From assembly GCF_001027285.1 (NCBI RefSeq), contig NZ_CP011509.1, positions 7,216,501 through 7,280,500 on the forward strand: a DNA stretch of 64,000 bases. The letters run 5' to 3'. The DNA is from Archangium gephyra. GTDB lineage: Bacteria > Myxococcota > Myxococcia > Myxococcales > Myxococcaceae. A model generated the notes under the pieces. The model saw nothing but the letters and a program-made list of their open reading frames with translations, had not been told where the DNA came from and searched no databases. Positions 1 to 8,191 of this stretch are shown in pieces (positions within the stretch are counted from its first letter, which is position 1; every line of letters begins with the position of its first letter). Position numbers and translations under genes: made by a program.

Positions 1-231
1 ACGGTGCTGCTGGCGGACGATCCCTTCGCGGGGTTGGATCCAGGCACGGCGCGGCAGGTGGCGCGGGTGCTGCTGGAGGTGGCCGGGAGCGGCTCGCTGG
101 TGGTTGCCGCGCCCGAGGCGCCCCCGGAGCTTCCCCTCTCCCGCTGGCTGTACCTGCGCGACGGACGGCTCATGTACGACGGCCCCCCCTCCCCCGAGGT
201 GGAGACGCAGCCGGACGAGGCGCTCGCGTGA
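1..231 (+). CDS. ABC transporter ATPase, C-terminal end (partial)
   Basis: Only the last 76 codons lie in the window; the gene starts upstream of base 1. The reading opens with the Walker B and D-loop region (LLADDPFAGLD), where the usual LLLDEP core reads LLADDP, so the catalytic glutamate after the aspartate is replaced by Asp. The expected switch histidine is also not obvious: the usual V-SHD segment reads VVAAPEAP. The next gene, an MlaE-type permease, overlaps the stop by 3 bases, so this is very probably the ATPase of a lipid-transport (Mla-like) pair working at the inner membrane. The altered Walker B and H-loop suggest a weak or inactive ATPase, but the N-terminal half is not visible. 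Confidence 0.75.
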   Translation, partial: TVLLADDPFAGLDPGTARQVARVLLEVAGSGSLVVAAPEAPPELPLSRWLYLRDGRLMYDGPPSPEVETQPDEALA

Positions 232-1004
232 CGGCGACGCTGACGTGGCTCGGCCAGGAGGCACTGGGCGCGGTGCGCGGAGTCGGCTCGGTGGCGCTGG
301 TGCTGGCGCGCACGGTGCTGGGGCTGGCGCGGATGGATCGCCGCGAGCTGCTGCGCGGGCTGGAGGAGTTCGGCTGGGGCTCGCTGCCGCTGGCGCTGGC
401 GACGGCGGCGCTGACGGGGGCGACGGTGGTGGTGCAGACGTCGCTGTACGTGGAGCGCTTCGGGGCGAGGGCGATTCTCGGGTGGGCGGCGGGGTACGCG
501 GTGCTGTGGGAGTTCGGCCCGCTGCTGCTGGGGCTGGTGATGGCGGCGCGGCTGGGAGCGCGCAACGCGGCGGAGCTGGCGACGATGCAGGTGGGCGGTC
601 AGCTCGAGGGCCTGCGCGGTATTGGATTGGATCCCTTCGCGGTGCTGGTGGCGCCGCGCGTGGTGGCGATGACGCTGAGCGTGTCCGCCCTGTCCGCCCT
701 CACCTTCCTGGTGGCGGTGCTCTTCGAGGCGGTGGCGGCCTTCTTCACGCTGAAGCTGCCGGTGCGGGCCTTCTTCGGCAGCTTCGAGCAGATGCTGCAC
801 GCGACGGACGTGGTGGGCGGCATGGTGAAGGCGAGCGCCTTCGGACTGGCGATCGCGCTGGTGTCGACGGCGGTGGGGCTGAGGGCGCGGGGAGGCGCGC
901 GGGCGGTGGGCCGTGCGGCGGCGGGCGCGGTGGTGCACGGGTGTGGCGCCATCTTCCTGCTGGACTTCCTGCTCACCACCACGCTGGCCATGTGGCTGAG
1001 CTGA
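228..1004 (+). CDS. MlaE-family lipid ABC transporter permease
   Basis: 258-residue inner-membrane protein. It carries the MlaE family core: EFGP at residues 95-98, followed by a glycine/alanine-rich helix and AAELATM (114-120), then a G-DP segment (about 133-136) and several hydrophobic helices to the C-terminus. MlaE permeases pair with an MlaF ATPase and MlaD/MCE protein to move phospholipids between the outer and inner membranes; that function is inferred from the family. The GTG start overlaps the TGA of the upstream ATPase, indicating translational coupling. No MCE gene follows here. A second permease, ATPase and MCE set lies at 10.3-12.8 kb, so this pair either has its own MCE partner upstream of the window or shares that one. 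Confidence 0.85.
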   Translation: MTATLTWLGQEALGAVRGVGSVALVLARTVLGLARMDRRELLRGLEEFGWGSLPLALATAALTGATVVVQTSLYVERFGARAILGWAAGYAVLWEFGPLLLGLVMAARLGARNAAELATMQVGGQLEGLRGIGLDPFAVLVAPRVVAMTLSVSALSALTFLVAVLFEAVAAFFTLKLPVRAFFGSFEQMLHATDVVGGMVKASAFGLAIALVSTAVGLRARGGARAVGRAAAGAVVHGCGAIFLLDFLLTTTLAMWLS

Positions 1005-1037
1005 ATCCGGCCGGGGCCGCGACTTTTCGCGACTGTC

Positions 1038-1051
1038 GGCGACATGTCGCC
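1038..1051. promoter_or_regulatory. 14-bp perfect palindrome downstream of the permease gene
   Basis: GGCGACATGTCGCC is a perfect palindrome in the gap between the permease stop and the secreted-protein gene at 1189. It is about 150 bp upstream of that start codon and could be an operator. No regulator is assigned. Confidence 0.25.
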
Positions 1052-1131
1052 AACCTCGTGCCCCTCCCTCCCAGACCCTTCCCCGCGGGGCTTCTCCTCG
1101 GAGAGGCGCTCAGGGGCGTGCTGGCACGCCG

Positions 1132-1147
1132 CGTGCTCACAGGGACT
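1132..1147 (+). promoter_or_regulatory. Candidate sigma54 (-24/-12) promoter
   Basis: TGGCACG-CCGC-GTGCT matches the sigma54 consensus TGGCACG-N4-TTGCW with one mismatch. The GG and GC dinucleotides (1133-1134 and 1145-1146) have the required 12-base offset. Transcription would start near 1157, about 30 bases ahead of the secreted-protein gene at 1189. This is a sequence match only. Confidence 0.45.
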
Positions 1148-1188
1148 CCGAGTCCATTCAAGACTCCCCAACCCCTGGAGCATCTCTC

Positions 1189-1818
1189 ATGAGCAAGTCC
1201 CCCCGTTGGATGAAGGCAGTCTGGTCTCTCGCGTGTGCCGTGCTGGTGGCCCCCACGGCTGTCCTGGGTGCGACGGCGGGCAGTTCGGTCATCATCGGGT
1301 GGGACTTCCGGAATCCCCAGGTCTACCGCCCCGGCTGCGGCGCGACGACGCTGCCCGTCGCGGCCACGCACGACTCGGTCGGTGTGCAGGGCCAGTTCTT
1401 CCATACGGCCTCGGGTTGCGACACGGGCGCCGTTGGCGGCTGGTGGTGGACCAACTTCCTGAACACGACGACCAACTTCCCGTATCTTGCATTCACGACG
1501 ACCTCGCCCATCACGCTGCAGGAGCTCCGGCTGAAGTCGCTCGAGAATGATCCGACCAATTTCTCCGTGGCCGTCGAGCTGAGCCCGGTGAACAGCCCGG
1601 AGCCCACCACGTCTCAGCCGGGCACCGGGTACAGCTCGCTGGGTTCATTCCAGGTGAACAGCGGTGCCATGGCCAGCAATGCGGTGACGCTGGCGGCGCC
1701 GCTCACGCTGCAGCCGGGTACCTACTACATCCGGTTCCGGCCCCAGTCGTCGCCTGTGGTTGGCACGGCGTGGCTCGCGCTGGACGATGTCGTGCTGGTT
1801 GGCACCGTCTCTTATTGA
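1189..1818 (+). CDS. Exported protein of unknown function
   Basis: 209 residues. Residues 1-27 form a classical signal peptide: basic start, hydrophobic core WSLACAVLVA, and cleavage likely near VLGA. The mature part is rich in Thr, Ser, Gly and aromatic residues and short beta-strand-like stretches, and it ends in a motif resembling carbohydrate-binding or choice-of-anchor folds (YYIRFRP ... WLALDDVVLVG). Such C-termini occur in secreted proteins with a jelly-roll. No catalytic motif is seen. A GGAG lies about 9 bases before the ATG and a sigma54-like promoter sits at 1132. I do not recognise the family; extracellular or periplasmic location is the only safe statement. Confidence 0.6.
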   Translation: MSKSPRWMKAVWSLACAVLVAPTAVLGATAGSSVIIGWDFRNPQVYRPGCGATTLPVAATHDSVGVQGQFFHTASGCDTGAVGGWWWTNFLNTTTNFPYLAFTTTSPITLQELRLKSLENDPTNFSVAVELSPVNSPEPTTSQPGTGYSSLGSFQVNSGAMASNAVTLAAPLTLQPGTYYIRFRPQSSPVVGTAWLALDDVVLVGTVSY

Positions 1819-1839
1819 GCTCAGGAATTCCGAGAGGCG

Positions 1840-2265
1840 TCACACGTGGCCGTGGGCGGGCTTCAGTGCCTCGGTCCGGGGCCGTTCCCGCGCGGAAGCG
1901 GGCGCCCGCACCTCGGACAGGCGAGCCAGGGTGAAGGCCCCCACCGCCATGACCAGGTCCCTCACCGCGATGTCGAAGTACTTCCCCGTGGTGAGCAGGT
2001 TCAGGGCAATGCCCACCAACCACGCCGAGACGAGGTAGGCGCCCACGCGCGTCAACTTCGACAACACCAGGAGTCCCGCGGCGATCTCGATGATTCCCAC
2101 CCCGTGCAGGAAGGTGCTGGCGGGAATGATCCGGGCAACGAGGGGACTGAGGTACTGCTCCCAGTCCGTCAGCAGGTTGAAGAACTTGTCGAGCCCCGCG
2201 ACGATCGGCACCACACCAAACGAGAGCTTCAGGGCCCACCAGGACTGGTTCAGACGGCTATCCAT
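1840..2265 (-). CDS. DoxX-like integral membrane protein
   Basis: 141 residues. Four hydrophobic segments with the DoxX/DUF-like pattern: an amphipathic start (SWWALKLSFGVVPIVAGLDKF), then a loop with a conserved aspartate-lysine, a second helix around HGVGIIEIAAGLLVL, a third at YLVSAWLVGIALNLL and a fourth at DLVMAVGAFTLARL. The ATG at 2265 is preferred over upstream in-frame codons because GGAGAGG lies 8-14 bases ahead of it. DoxX-like proteins are inner-membrane proteins of loosely defined redox or quinone-linked roles. The gene is divergent from an ECF sigma factor at 2385, with a 9-bp inverted repeat between them, so it is a candidate target or partner of that sigma factor. Confidence 0.75.
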   Translation of the reverse strand: MDSRLNQSWWALKLSFGVVPIVAGLDKFFNLLTDWEQYLSPLVARIIPASTFLHGVGIIEIAAGLLVLSKLTRVGAYLVSAWLVGIALNLLTTGKYFDIAVRDLVMAVGAFTLARLSEVRAPASARERPRTEALKPAHGHV

Positions 2266-2331
2266 GTCGATGACCTCTCCTCCACGAGCAGCACCGTTGC
2301 TGCCATGAGAGGAGAGTCGCGAGCACGGCCA

Positions 2332-2358
2332 GAGGTGACACGCCGGGGCTGTCACCTC
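2332..2358. promoter_or_regulatory. 9-bp inverted repeat in the DoxX / sigma-factor intergenic region
   Basis: GAGGTGACA and TGTCACCTC form a perfect 9-bp inverted repeat with a 9-base spacer. It lies 27 bp before the sigma-factor start codon and 67 bp before the divergent DoxX-like start. This is the geometry of a dimeric repressor site. It may control both genes. Confidence 0.4.
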
Positions 2359-2384
2359 CGGGCCGCCCGCCGCATCTCAGGTGT

Positions 2385-3077
2385 ATGGAGACGATGACAG
2401 GACAGGCAACCAGACAGGCGGCCATGGGCTCGACATCCGATGAGGAGCTCGTCCGCCGCGTGTGTGCGGGAGAGACGGCGCTGTTCGAGGTGCTGATGCG
2501 CCGGAACAACGCACGGGTGTACCGGGCCGTGCGCGCACTGCTGCGGGACGAGGACGAGGCCGAGGACGTGATGCAGCAAGCCTACGTGCTCGCGTTCACG
2601 CACCTGGAGCAGTTCAAGGGCAGCGCGAGGTTCTCGACGTGGCTCCTCCGCATCGCGGTGAACGAGGCGCTGCTGCACTTGCGCAAGCGCAGCCGGCTGG
2701 TCTCCCTTGATGGAGGTGCGGACGATGTGCTGGAGGCTGGCATGAAGCTCGTGGAACGAAACACGCCCGACCCCGAGCGGCAGAGCGCTGAGCGCGAGTT
2801 CGTCCGGCTCCTGGAGGCCACCATCGACGCGCTGCCGGCCTCCTCCCGGGTGGTGCTCATGCTGCGGGAGGTGGACGGGCTGTCGACGGCGGAGACCGCC
2901 GAGGTGCTCTCGGTGAGCCAGGACGTGGTGAAGACACGGCTCCACCGGGCCCGGGAGCTCCTCCGGGAAGAGATGGAGAACCGGCTCGAGGACCAGCTCG
3001 AGGAGGTGTTCTCCTTCCTGGCTCCGCGGTGCGACCGCGTGGTGGCCGCGGTGATGTCCCGCCTCGGGATGCACTGA
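2385..3077 (+). CDS. RNA polymerase ECF-family sigma factor
   Basis: 230 residues. Sigma region 2 spans about residues 30-105, with the core-binding and -10 recognition helices (DEAEDVMQQAYVLAFTHLEQF, then STWLLRIAVNEALLHLRKR). Region 4 spans about 140-195 and has the helix-turn-helix LSTAETAEVLSVSQDVVKTRLHR, matching RpoE/SigW-type sigma factors. A C-terminal tail of about 30 residues (ENRLEDQLEEVFSFLAPRCD) is charged and carries one Cys. No anti-sigma gene is adjacent, so control may be through the tail or at transcription. The ATG at 2394 (residue 4) is an alternative start. The gene is divergent from the DoxX-like gene with a 27-bp inverted-repeat region between. Confidence 0.9.
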   Translation: METMTGQATRQAAMGSTSDEELVRRVCAGETALFEVLMRRNNARVYRAVRALLRDEDEAEDVMQQAYVLAFTHLEQFKGSARFSTWLLRIAVNEALLHLRKRSRLVSLDGGADDVLEAGMKLVERNTPDPERQSAEREFVRLLEATIDALPASSRVVLMLREVDGLSTAETAEVLSVSQDVVKTRLHRARELLREEMENRLEDQLEEVFSFLAPRCDRVVAAVMSRLGMH

Positions 3078-3119
3078 CGGCAGTGGGTGGGACAGGCTCC
3101 TCGGGGGCGCAGGCGGCGG

Positions 3120-3764
3120 TCACGCGCGAGTGGGACGCGGGCCAGACAGCGGGCGGAGCGCTTCACGCTCGGCCGTGGAGAGTTCCGTGACGGGGTACTT
3201 CGGATTGCCGCTCGCGCGGTCGAAGAACGGATGGGGCCACACCTTGCCGCCGAGCTTCCAGCCGAGCACCTTGCCGAGGGTGCGCGCCAGCAGGCGCACG
3301 TTCGGCTTCACCGACCCGGGCGGCGGATCGCCGATCGCGAACTTGCCGAGAATCCCACCGCGCGGCGCTCCGAAGACCTCGTCACACCGGGGGGCGTTCG
3401 GCGCCTGCTGGAACAGCTCGGTGACGATCCCGACGAACGGGATCTGCGGTGACACCATGTTGCCGAGCGGCGTCTTGCAGCAGCTCGCGTACCAGCGATA
3501 GAGGCCCTTGGGCGTGAGGCGCACGGCGGTGACGAGCTCGCTGCCGCGATCGAACGAGAGCGCCGATGGCGCGACCTGCACGATGTCCGAGCCGCCGTGC
3601 TCGTCGAGCAGCTCGGCACGGCCGAGGTGGTGCAGGAACGCCTGACAGTCATCGCAGTAGCAGACGATGCGGTTCACCGTGTCTGGCGCCGCACCGCGCA
3701 GCCAGCCGTGTACCTTTCCGCAACGACACTGGAGTTCGACGTCTCGAGACATGGGGCCCCGCAT
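3120..3764 (-). CDS. GFA/CENP-V-like zinc-binding protein (DUF6151-like)
   Basis: 214 residues. The N-terminal third has the zinc-ligand pattern of glutathione-dependent formaldehyde-activating (GFA) folds: CRCG, then CYCDDC, then a CC pair (ASCCKTPLGN). The C-terminal part is specific to a myxobacterial/proteobacterial subfamily that I recall as DUF6151; that label is from memory. Start chosen at ATG 3764, preceded by AAGGTG at 6 bases; ATG 3752 (MSRDVE) is the alternative. No enzymatic role is established. It converges with the upstream sigma factor gene, with 42 bases between the two stops. Confidence 0.7.
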   Translation of the reverse strand: MRGPMSRDVELQCRCGKVHGWLRGAAPDTVNRIVCYCDDCQAFLHHLGRAELLDEHGGSDIVQVAPSALSFDRGSELVTAVRLTPKGLYRWYASCCKTPLGNMVSPQIPFVGIVTELFQQAPNAPRCDEVFGAPRGGILGKFAIGDPPPGSVKPNVRLLARTLGKVLGWKLGGKVWPHPFFDRASGNPKYPVTELSTAEREALRPLSGPRPTRA

Positions 3765-3948
3765 ATCACCTTGTTCCTCGAGGCCCACAACGAATACCTG
3801 GGTGCTGATGAACGTCGATGGGCCCCTGCTGTCTCGAGGCGCCGGGGCGCGTGGGACGACAAGACAACAGTGCTGTCGGGTCACGGAGGACGCACCGGCG
3901 AATCCCATGCTGTGGTGCCGTCATCGGACCGGAACCGAAAGGACGACG

Positions 3949-4629
3949 ATGAATCAAGCGATGCGATGGTCGATGCTCGCGCCGGCGGCGCTGCTGGTGC
4001 TCGGCATGGCGGGGTGCGAGCCGGACGATCGGCAGGACGAGGTCAACGCCATGACGTTCTTCGTGACCAGCGAGGGCGCTGGTGAAGGCGCCAATCTGGG
4101 TGGCCTGGATGGCGCGGATCGCCACTGCCAGACCCTCGCGCAAGCCGTGGGCGCGGGTCAGCACACGTGGCGCGCCTATCTCAGCACACAGGCCTCCGGC
4201 GGCGAGCCGGCCGTCCATGCCCGAGCCCGCATCGGGAGCGGACCGTGGCGGAACGCCCAGGGGATCGTCATTGCCCAGAATGTCGAGGAATTGCACGGTC
4301 AGAACAACCTGACCAAGGAGACGGCGCTGACCGAGAAGGGAGCGATCGTCGAGGGCGCGGGCGATACGCCGAACCGGCATGACATCCTGACCGGCTCGCA
4401 GCCGGACGGAAACGCGTACGCGGGCGCCGAGGACTGGACCTGTGGCAACTGGACGAAGAGCGGCACCGAGGGAGCGGCCATGCTCGGCCACTCGGATCGG
4501 CGCGGCCTGAGCGACACCGAGGCCGCGAGATCCTGGAACTCGTCGCATCTGTCGCGCGGCGGCTGCAGCCAGGACGCACTCCGCGGAACGGGCGGAGCGG
4601 GCCTGTTCTACTGCTTCGCCGCGGATTAG
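3949..4629 (+). CDS. Lipoprotein with lectin-like (endostatin/C-type-lectin-like) domain
   Basis: 226 residues. Lipoprotein signal: hydrophobic LAPAALLVLGMAGC with lipobox GMAGC. The mature domain begins with FFVTSEGAGEGANLGGLDGAD and a Cys, a pattern seen in secreted bacterial proteins with a C-type-lectin or collagen-XVIII-endostatin-like fold, including AARIGSGPW-type strands, the WTCGNWTKSG motif and a terminal YCFAAD. Cysteines in the C-terminal half probably pair. The ATG is preceded by AAAGGA at about 7 bases. It is an outer-envelope or surface protein by inference; ligand unknown. It converges with the hypothetical gene at 4651, and the gap is 21 bases. Confidence 0.65.
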   Translation: MNQAMRWSMLAPAALLVLGMAGCEPDDRQDEVNAMTFFVTSEGAGEGANLGGLDGADRHCQTLAQAVGAGQHTWRAYLSTQASGGEPAVHARARIGSGPWRNAQGIVIAQNVEELHGQNNLTKETALTEKGAIVEGAGDTPNRHDILTGSQPDGNAYAGAEDWTCGNWTKSGTEGAAMLGHSDRRGLSDTEAARSWNSSHLSRGGCSQDALRGTGGAGLFYCFAAD

Positions 4630-4650
4630 GGCACCGCGACAAAAGGGCCC

Positions 4651-5958
4651 CTAACGCGCGTAGAGCGACAGGGAGCAGTTGTCCCCCGCGCGCCAGGTGA
4701 CATCCACGCGGTAGACCTTGTTACCAGTGGCGTCGACGCCCGCGGGCTTGATGTGGCCGCGCTTGAGCGCCTCGGCGAAGGACATGGTGAGGCTGTGCTT
4801 GTACGTCTTGCCGTTCACCGTGTCCTGGAAGGGCTGCTCCAACTTGTCCAGCACCCGGTCCCCCACCTTGGGGAGCGTCTGTCCGCCCTGGCCGACGAAG
4901 GACAGGGTCTTGGGCATTTGATTGGCCGGGAAGGCCACAAAGTAGGTGTGCTGCGCGTTGTAGTGCGCGTCGTGGGTGTCGTTGCTGCCCTGGATCTGGA
5001 AGGTCGCGCGCTGGCCCCCCGGCGTGAGGAGCACTGGCGCGGACTGCGTCTGGCGCTGGGCGTTGAAGACGCCCTCGTGGTGGGGGAGCGGCGTGACGGG
5101 AGACCCGTCCTTCATCTTGAAGTCCTGACGCTTGCCGCCCGGGTGGCAAGCGATGTCGGAGATCGCGAGGGAGCCAGGAGGAGACACCGTTGCCTGCAGC
5201 TCGTAGTAGATGGAGCGCTTGCCTCCGCGCAGTTCGGAGATCTGCGCGCTCGTCGGCGGAGTCTTGTTGAAGTCCAGCGTGCGCTTGTCCGCGAACGGGG
5301 GGAACCTGCCAACCTCGCCCACCGGCACCTGCACGCTCGCTCCGGGGGGGATGGTGAGCTCCACCGCGCCATTGGGCAGCGCGCGCGCCGTCGCCGGCGG
5401 CTTCACCAGCGAGTCGGGATCGAGCGGCTTGCGGCCGTGGGCCTCGTCGATCGCGGCGATCTTCGCCGGGTCGCGCGCATACACCGGGAGATCGGACACC
5501 CGGGGCTGGGAGAGCGTGAGCTTCACCTCCTTGTCGGTGGTATTGCGGAACTCGAGCCCCACCTGCAGCACGTTGTGCTGGGACGCGTTGGTGTGGCTGG
5601 CGGCGATGTCGAACGAGCCCTGCGAGGGCTGGAGTGTTTTCGTCGGATCGCCGGTGCGCGACCACGAGTCACCCAGCCGTCCCTGCAAGTAGCTCTCCTC
5701 GTAGTTGAGGAACACCACCGGCCTGCCCGACGCCTGGGGCGAGACATCCACCTTGGCCGTCCCATTCGGTGGTTTCGCCGCCGGGAAGGTCGTGGCCGCG
5801 CCTTCGAAGGTGGATTGTCCCGTGGCCCTCGCCTGGGCCGAACCACCCGTACCGGCGCCACCGCCCGTGCCCCTCGTGGTGGCTGGCGGAGGGGTCTGCA
5901 CCTGAGGCTGCGGGTTGGTGGCCGTCTGCGCACGCGTCGGAGTGGTCTGGATCTTCAC
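4651..5958 (-). CDS. Conserved hypothetical protein, 435 residues
   Basis: 435 residues with no signal peptide or membrane segment. Residues 1-75 are low-complexity (Gln, Thr, Pro, Gly rich). The rest is predicted mostly beta: strand-like runs such as VVFLNYEESYLQGRLGDSW, VLQVGLEFRNTTDKEVKLTLSQPR and TYFVAFPANQMPKTLSFVGQGGQ. A Ser/Thr-rich linker separates two halves. The long Pro/Thr/Gln N-terminus resembles proteins of virulence or contact-dependent secretion in myxobacteria, but no secretion signal is visible. The family is not recognised; translation is supported by length and codon pattern. It converges with the lectin-like lipoprotein gene. Confidence 0.55.
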   Translation of the reverse strand: MKIQTTPTRAQTATNPQPQVQTPPPATTRGTGGGAGTGGSAQARATGQSTFEGAATTFPAAKPPNGTAKVDVSPQASGRPVVFLNYEESYLQGRLGDSWSRTGDPTKTLQPSQGSFDIAASHTNASQHNVLQVGLEFRNTTDKEVKLTLSQPRVSDLPVYARDPAKIAAIDEAHGRKPLDPDSLVKPPATARALPNGAVELTIPPGASVQVPVGEVGRFPPFADKRTLDFNKTPPTSAQISELRGGKRSIYYELQATVSPPGSLAISDIACHPGGKRQDFKMKDGSPVTPLPHHEGVFNAQRQTQSAPVLLTPGGQRATFQIQGSNDTHDAHYNAQHTYFVAFPANQMPKTLSFVGQGGQTLPKVGDRVLDKLEQPFQDTVNGKTYKHSLTMSFAEALKRGHIKPAGVDATGNKVYRVDVTWRAGDNCSLSLYAR

Positions 5959-6236
5959 GGAGGGTTCTCTTGCGGAGGAAACGGTTGCCGGGAGGGCTCA
6001 GAAGCGCCAGGTGAGGCCGCTCCGCGCCCTGGCCACGCGCGGCTCGGCTTGTAGCTCAACCCGAGGTTCGTCCCAAGGTTATCTGGCTTTCCCTGGATGA
6101 AGTTGCGCCTCCAGGAACCGGTCCTGACCGTATGAGGGCCTCTCGATTCTCGAGAATGAATCACCCTCTCACACAGGCACCTGGGCATCTTCAACGTCGA
6201 GAAGGAACGGAAGATCATCCCGGCCTGAAGGCCCGG
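5959..6236. other. Intergenic region with a 12-bp palindrome
   Basis: No gene is seen here. It holds the perfect palindrome ATTCTCGAGAAT at 6146-6157, about 190 bp upstream of the hypothetical gene's start codon and 80 bp beyond the hydrolase stop. It could be an operator or part of the hydrolase gene's end. Confidence 0.25.
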
Positions 6237-6971
6237 TCACTCCCGATACAGGTGCCGCCGGAGGAAGCCGAGCGACCGTCGCCAGACGTCGTCCCAATCC
6301 TCCTGGCGCATCGTGTGATCCGACTCCGGGTACTCGTAGTGCTCGACGTGCAGCCCGGGGTGCCACTGCCAGATCCGGTGGGCGAAGTCGCGGGCCCAGT
6401 GCGGCGGGACGACGCTGTCGCGGCCCGCGTTGAGCAGGAACACCGGTTGGCGCGCGCAATCCCACGGGCGATGGACCGGCGCGTGCTGCATCAGCCAGCG
6501 GAGCTCATCGGTGATGGGCCCCTCGCGAGGGGTCCAGTCCGGCGAGCCGAGGATGGACACGGTGGCCCGCACCCGCGAGTCATTGGCCGCCACGGTCAGC
6601 GCCGTGTATGCGCCAAACGAGATACCCGCGAGCCCGATGGGCCAATGGCCCTCGGAGGCCACGTGGTCGATGACCCGCGAGACATCATGGGCCGACTCTC
6701 GGATGGCGTGAAGCAGGCGGGCATGGGACTCGGGCGGGCCCAGCCCTGCCAACTCATCGAGCCATCCATCTCGCCGGGCCCCGTGGTGCGGGGCGTCCAC
6801 ACCCACGGCACTCAGGCCCCAGGTGGCGAGCGCGTTCATCTCCCCGCGCTGGGCATCGGCATTCGCGCCGAGCCCGTGCAGGACGATGACGGCCGGGCCG
6901 GGCCGGGGCTCGTGGTGCACCTTGAGCACGGGAATACGTCCATCCACGAAGAAGCGGTATTCGTCGGGCAT
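6237..6971 (-). CDS. Alpha/beta hydrolase
   Basis: 244 residues, no signal peptide. Canonical alpha/beta-hydrolase features: the oxyanion-hole strand VIVLHGLGA (28-36), nucleophile elbow GISFG with Ser118, acid candidate in LLNAGRDSVVPP, and a C-terminal histidine in SDHTMR. The catalytic triad Ser-Asp-His is therefore complete. The VDAPHHGAR loop after the second strand is typical of dienelactone-hydrolase and YitV-like esterases. Substrate unknown. The gene precedes a gene at 7025 on the same strand but the gap (53 bases) and different function suggest separate units. Confidence 0.8.
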   Translation of the reverse strand: MPDEYRFFVDGRIPVLKVHHEPRPGPAVIVLHGLGANADAQRGEMNALATWGLSAVGVDAPHHGARRDGWLDELAGLGPPESHARLLHAIRESAHDVSRVIDHVASEGHWPIGLAGISFGAYTALTVAANDSRVRATVSILGSPDWTPREGPITDELRWLMQHAPVHRPWDCARQPVFLLNAGRDSVVPPHWARDFAHRIWQWHPGLHVEHYEYPESDHTMRQEDWDDVWRRSLGFLRRHLYRE

Positions 6972-7024
6972 GAACGGAGTCTACAGGCCGGGGCGGACAT
7001 CCGGGGCTCCCGGCCCGCGAGCGC

Positions 7025-8191
7025 TCACGGCCTGCGCATCACGCGCTGGTTTCCGGCGAACGCATCGATGGTCACGATGACGTCATTGAGGCTGCGCTCG
7101 AAGAGGCCGGGTGTGTAGTTCCGGGTGCTCCCGGTCCAGATGGCGCTCGCGCCCGACCAGGTCTCGAAGTTCGTGGTCGTGCTGACGTACCCGACGTGGC
7201 ACTGCCGCTGATCCGGGGGCGTGCTCGAGAGATCGGGCGTCGTGCCCTTGTTCTCGTCGGTGCAGAAGGCGACCCCCACGGGGCCATTGCCCACGCGGAT
7301 GGCGTAGGGCACGTAGGCGTTGTAGCGCCGCCCACTGCCCGAGTGGATGGGCGCCCGGTAGACGGTGCGGCGCAGCGAATAGTCCCAGGTCCTCCCGCCG
7401 TCCCACGACTGGATGGAATTGACGACGTTGGCGCGAACACCTCCCGTCGTGAAGGGCTCGACCCCCTCGGTGACGACCATGAGGCGATCCCCGCCGAGCT
7501 GCACGACGGTGGGCATTCCCTCGCGAGACAGCGCTCCAGCCGCCGTCTCCCGCGCGACGGTGACGACGCCGTACGCCGTCCAGGGGCCCGTCTTCCCGGT
7601 GCGGCCCTGCATGGCGATCCACTGGTGGCCGGGATAGCCCTTCGCCGCGGCCAGCTCCTCGGAGTCGTAATAGACCTGGAGGTCGCCATTGCCGCGGATG
7701 AAGAGGAACGGCGCGCCGACGAAGCGGGAGACGGGCCCGACGACGGTGCTGTCGTAGACCCAGCTGTTGCCGTCGTTGTCGCTCCGGGTGACGGTGACGC
7801 GGAACTGCCCGTTACTCTGCTCGCGGAAGGCGCAGAAGATGGTGGTCGTGCCGGGGACGCGGAGCATCGTCACGTCGCCGAAATTGACGGCCGCGTTGTT
7901 GGCCACCGAGCCGTGGCGGAACCAGCTCACGCCGTTGTTGCTGCTCGCCCAGACCTCGATCTCATGTCCATTGCTGCGTGGACCGAGCAACCACCCATCG
8001 GAGCGGCGGACGATGCTGCGGATCGGCGCCGGGCCGCTGGCCTGGAGAACGGTCCAGCCCGCTCCCGACAGTGCTTCCTCGCTCCGCGCGAGCGGCTCGG
8101 GGGAGCCATCGGCGTCCTCGGCGGGGCCACACGCGGCGAGGGATGCGGTGACGATGAGCGAGACGGCCCAGACTCCAAACCTCTTGGTCAT
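7025..8191 (-). CDS. Exported sialidase-like (BNR-repeat) lipoprotein
   Basis: 388 residues. Lipoprotein signal: SLIVTASLAAC with Cys in the lipobox SLAAC. The body is a sialidase-type six-bladed propeller by pattern, with Asp-box-like repeats: SNNGVSWF, SDNDGNSW and SWDGGRTWDY, the S-x-D-x-G-x-x-W signature. Other catalytic sialidase residues (Arg triad) are not obvious; FRPYN-type motifs and RYNAYVPYAIRVGNGPV are compatible with a carbohydrate-binding propeller. Start ATG 8191 is supported by AGGAG 4 bases upstream. A second propeller gene of this kind is at 50777. Role: surface or secreted carbohydrate binding or glycosidase, unproven. Confidence 0.65.
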   Translation of the reverse strand: MTKRFGVWAVSLIVTASLAACGPAEDADGSPEPLARSEEALSGAGWTVLQASGPAPIRSIVRRSDGWLLGPRSNGHEIEVWASSNNGVSWFRHGSVANNAAVNFGDVTMLRVPGTTTIFCAFREQSNGQFRVTVTRSDNDGNSWVYDSTVVGPVSRFVGAPFLFIRGNGDLQVYYDSEELAAAKGYPGHQWIAMQGRTGKTGPWTAYGVVTVARETAAGALSREGMPTVVQLGGDRLMVVTEGVEPFTTGGVRANVVNSIQSWDGGRTWDYSLRRTVYRAPIHSGSGRRYNAYVPYAIRVGNGPVGVAFCTDENKGTTPDLSSTPPDQRQCHVGYVSTTTNFETWSGASAIWTGSTRNYTPGLFERSLNDVIVTIDAFAGNQRVMRRP

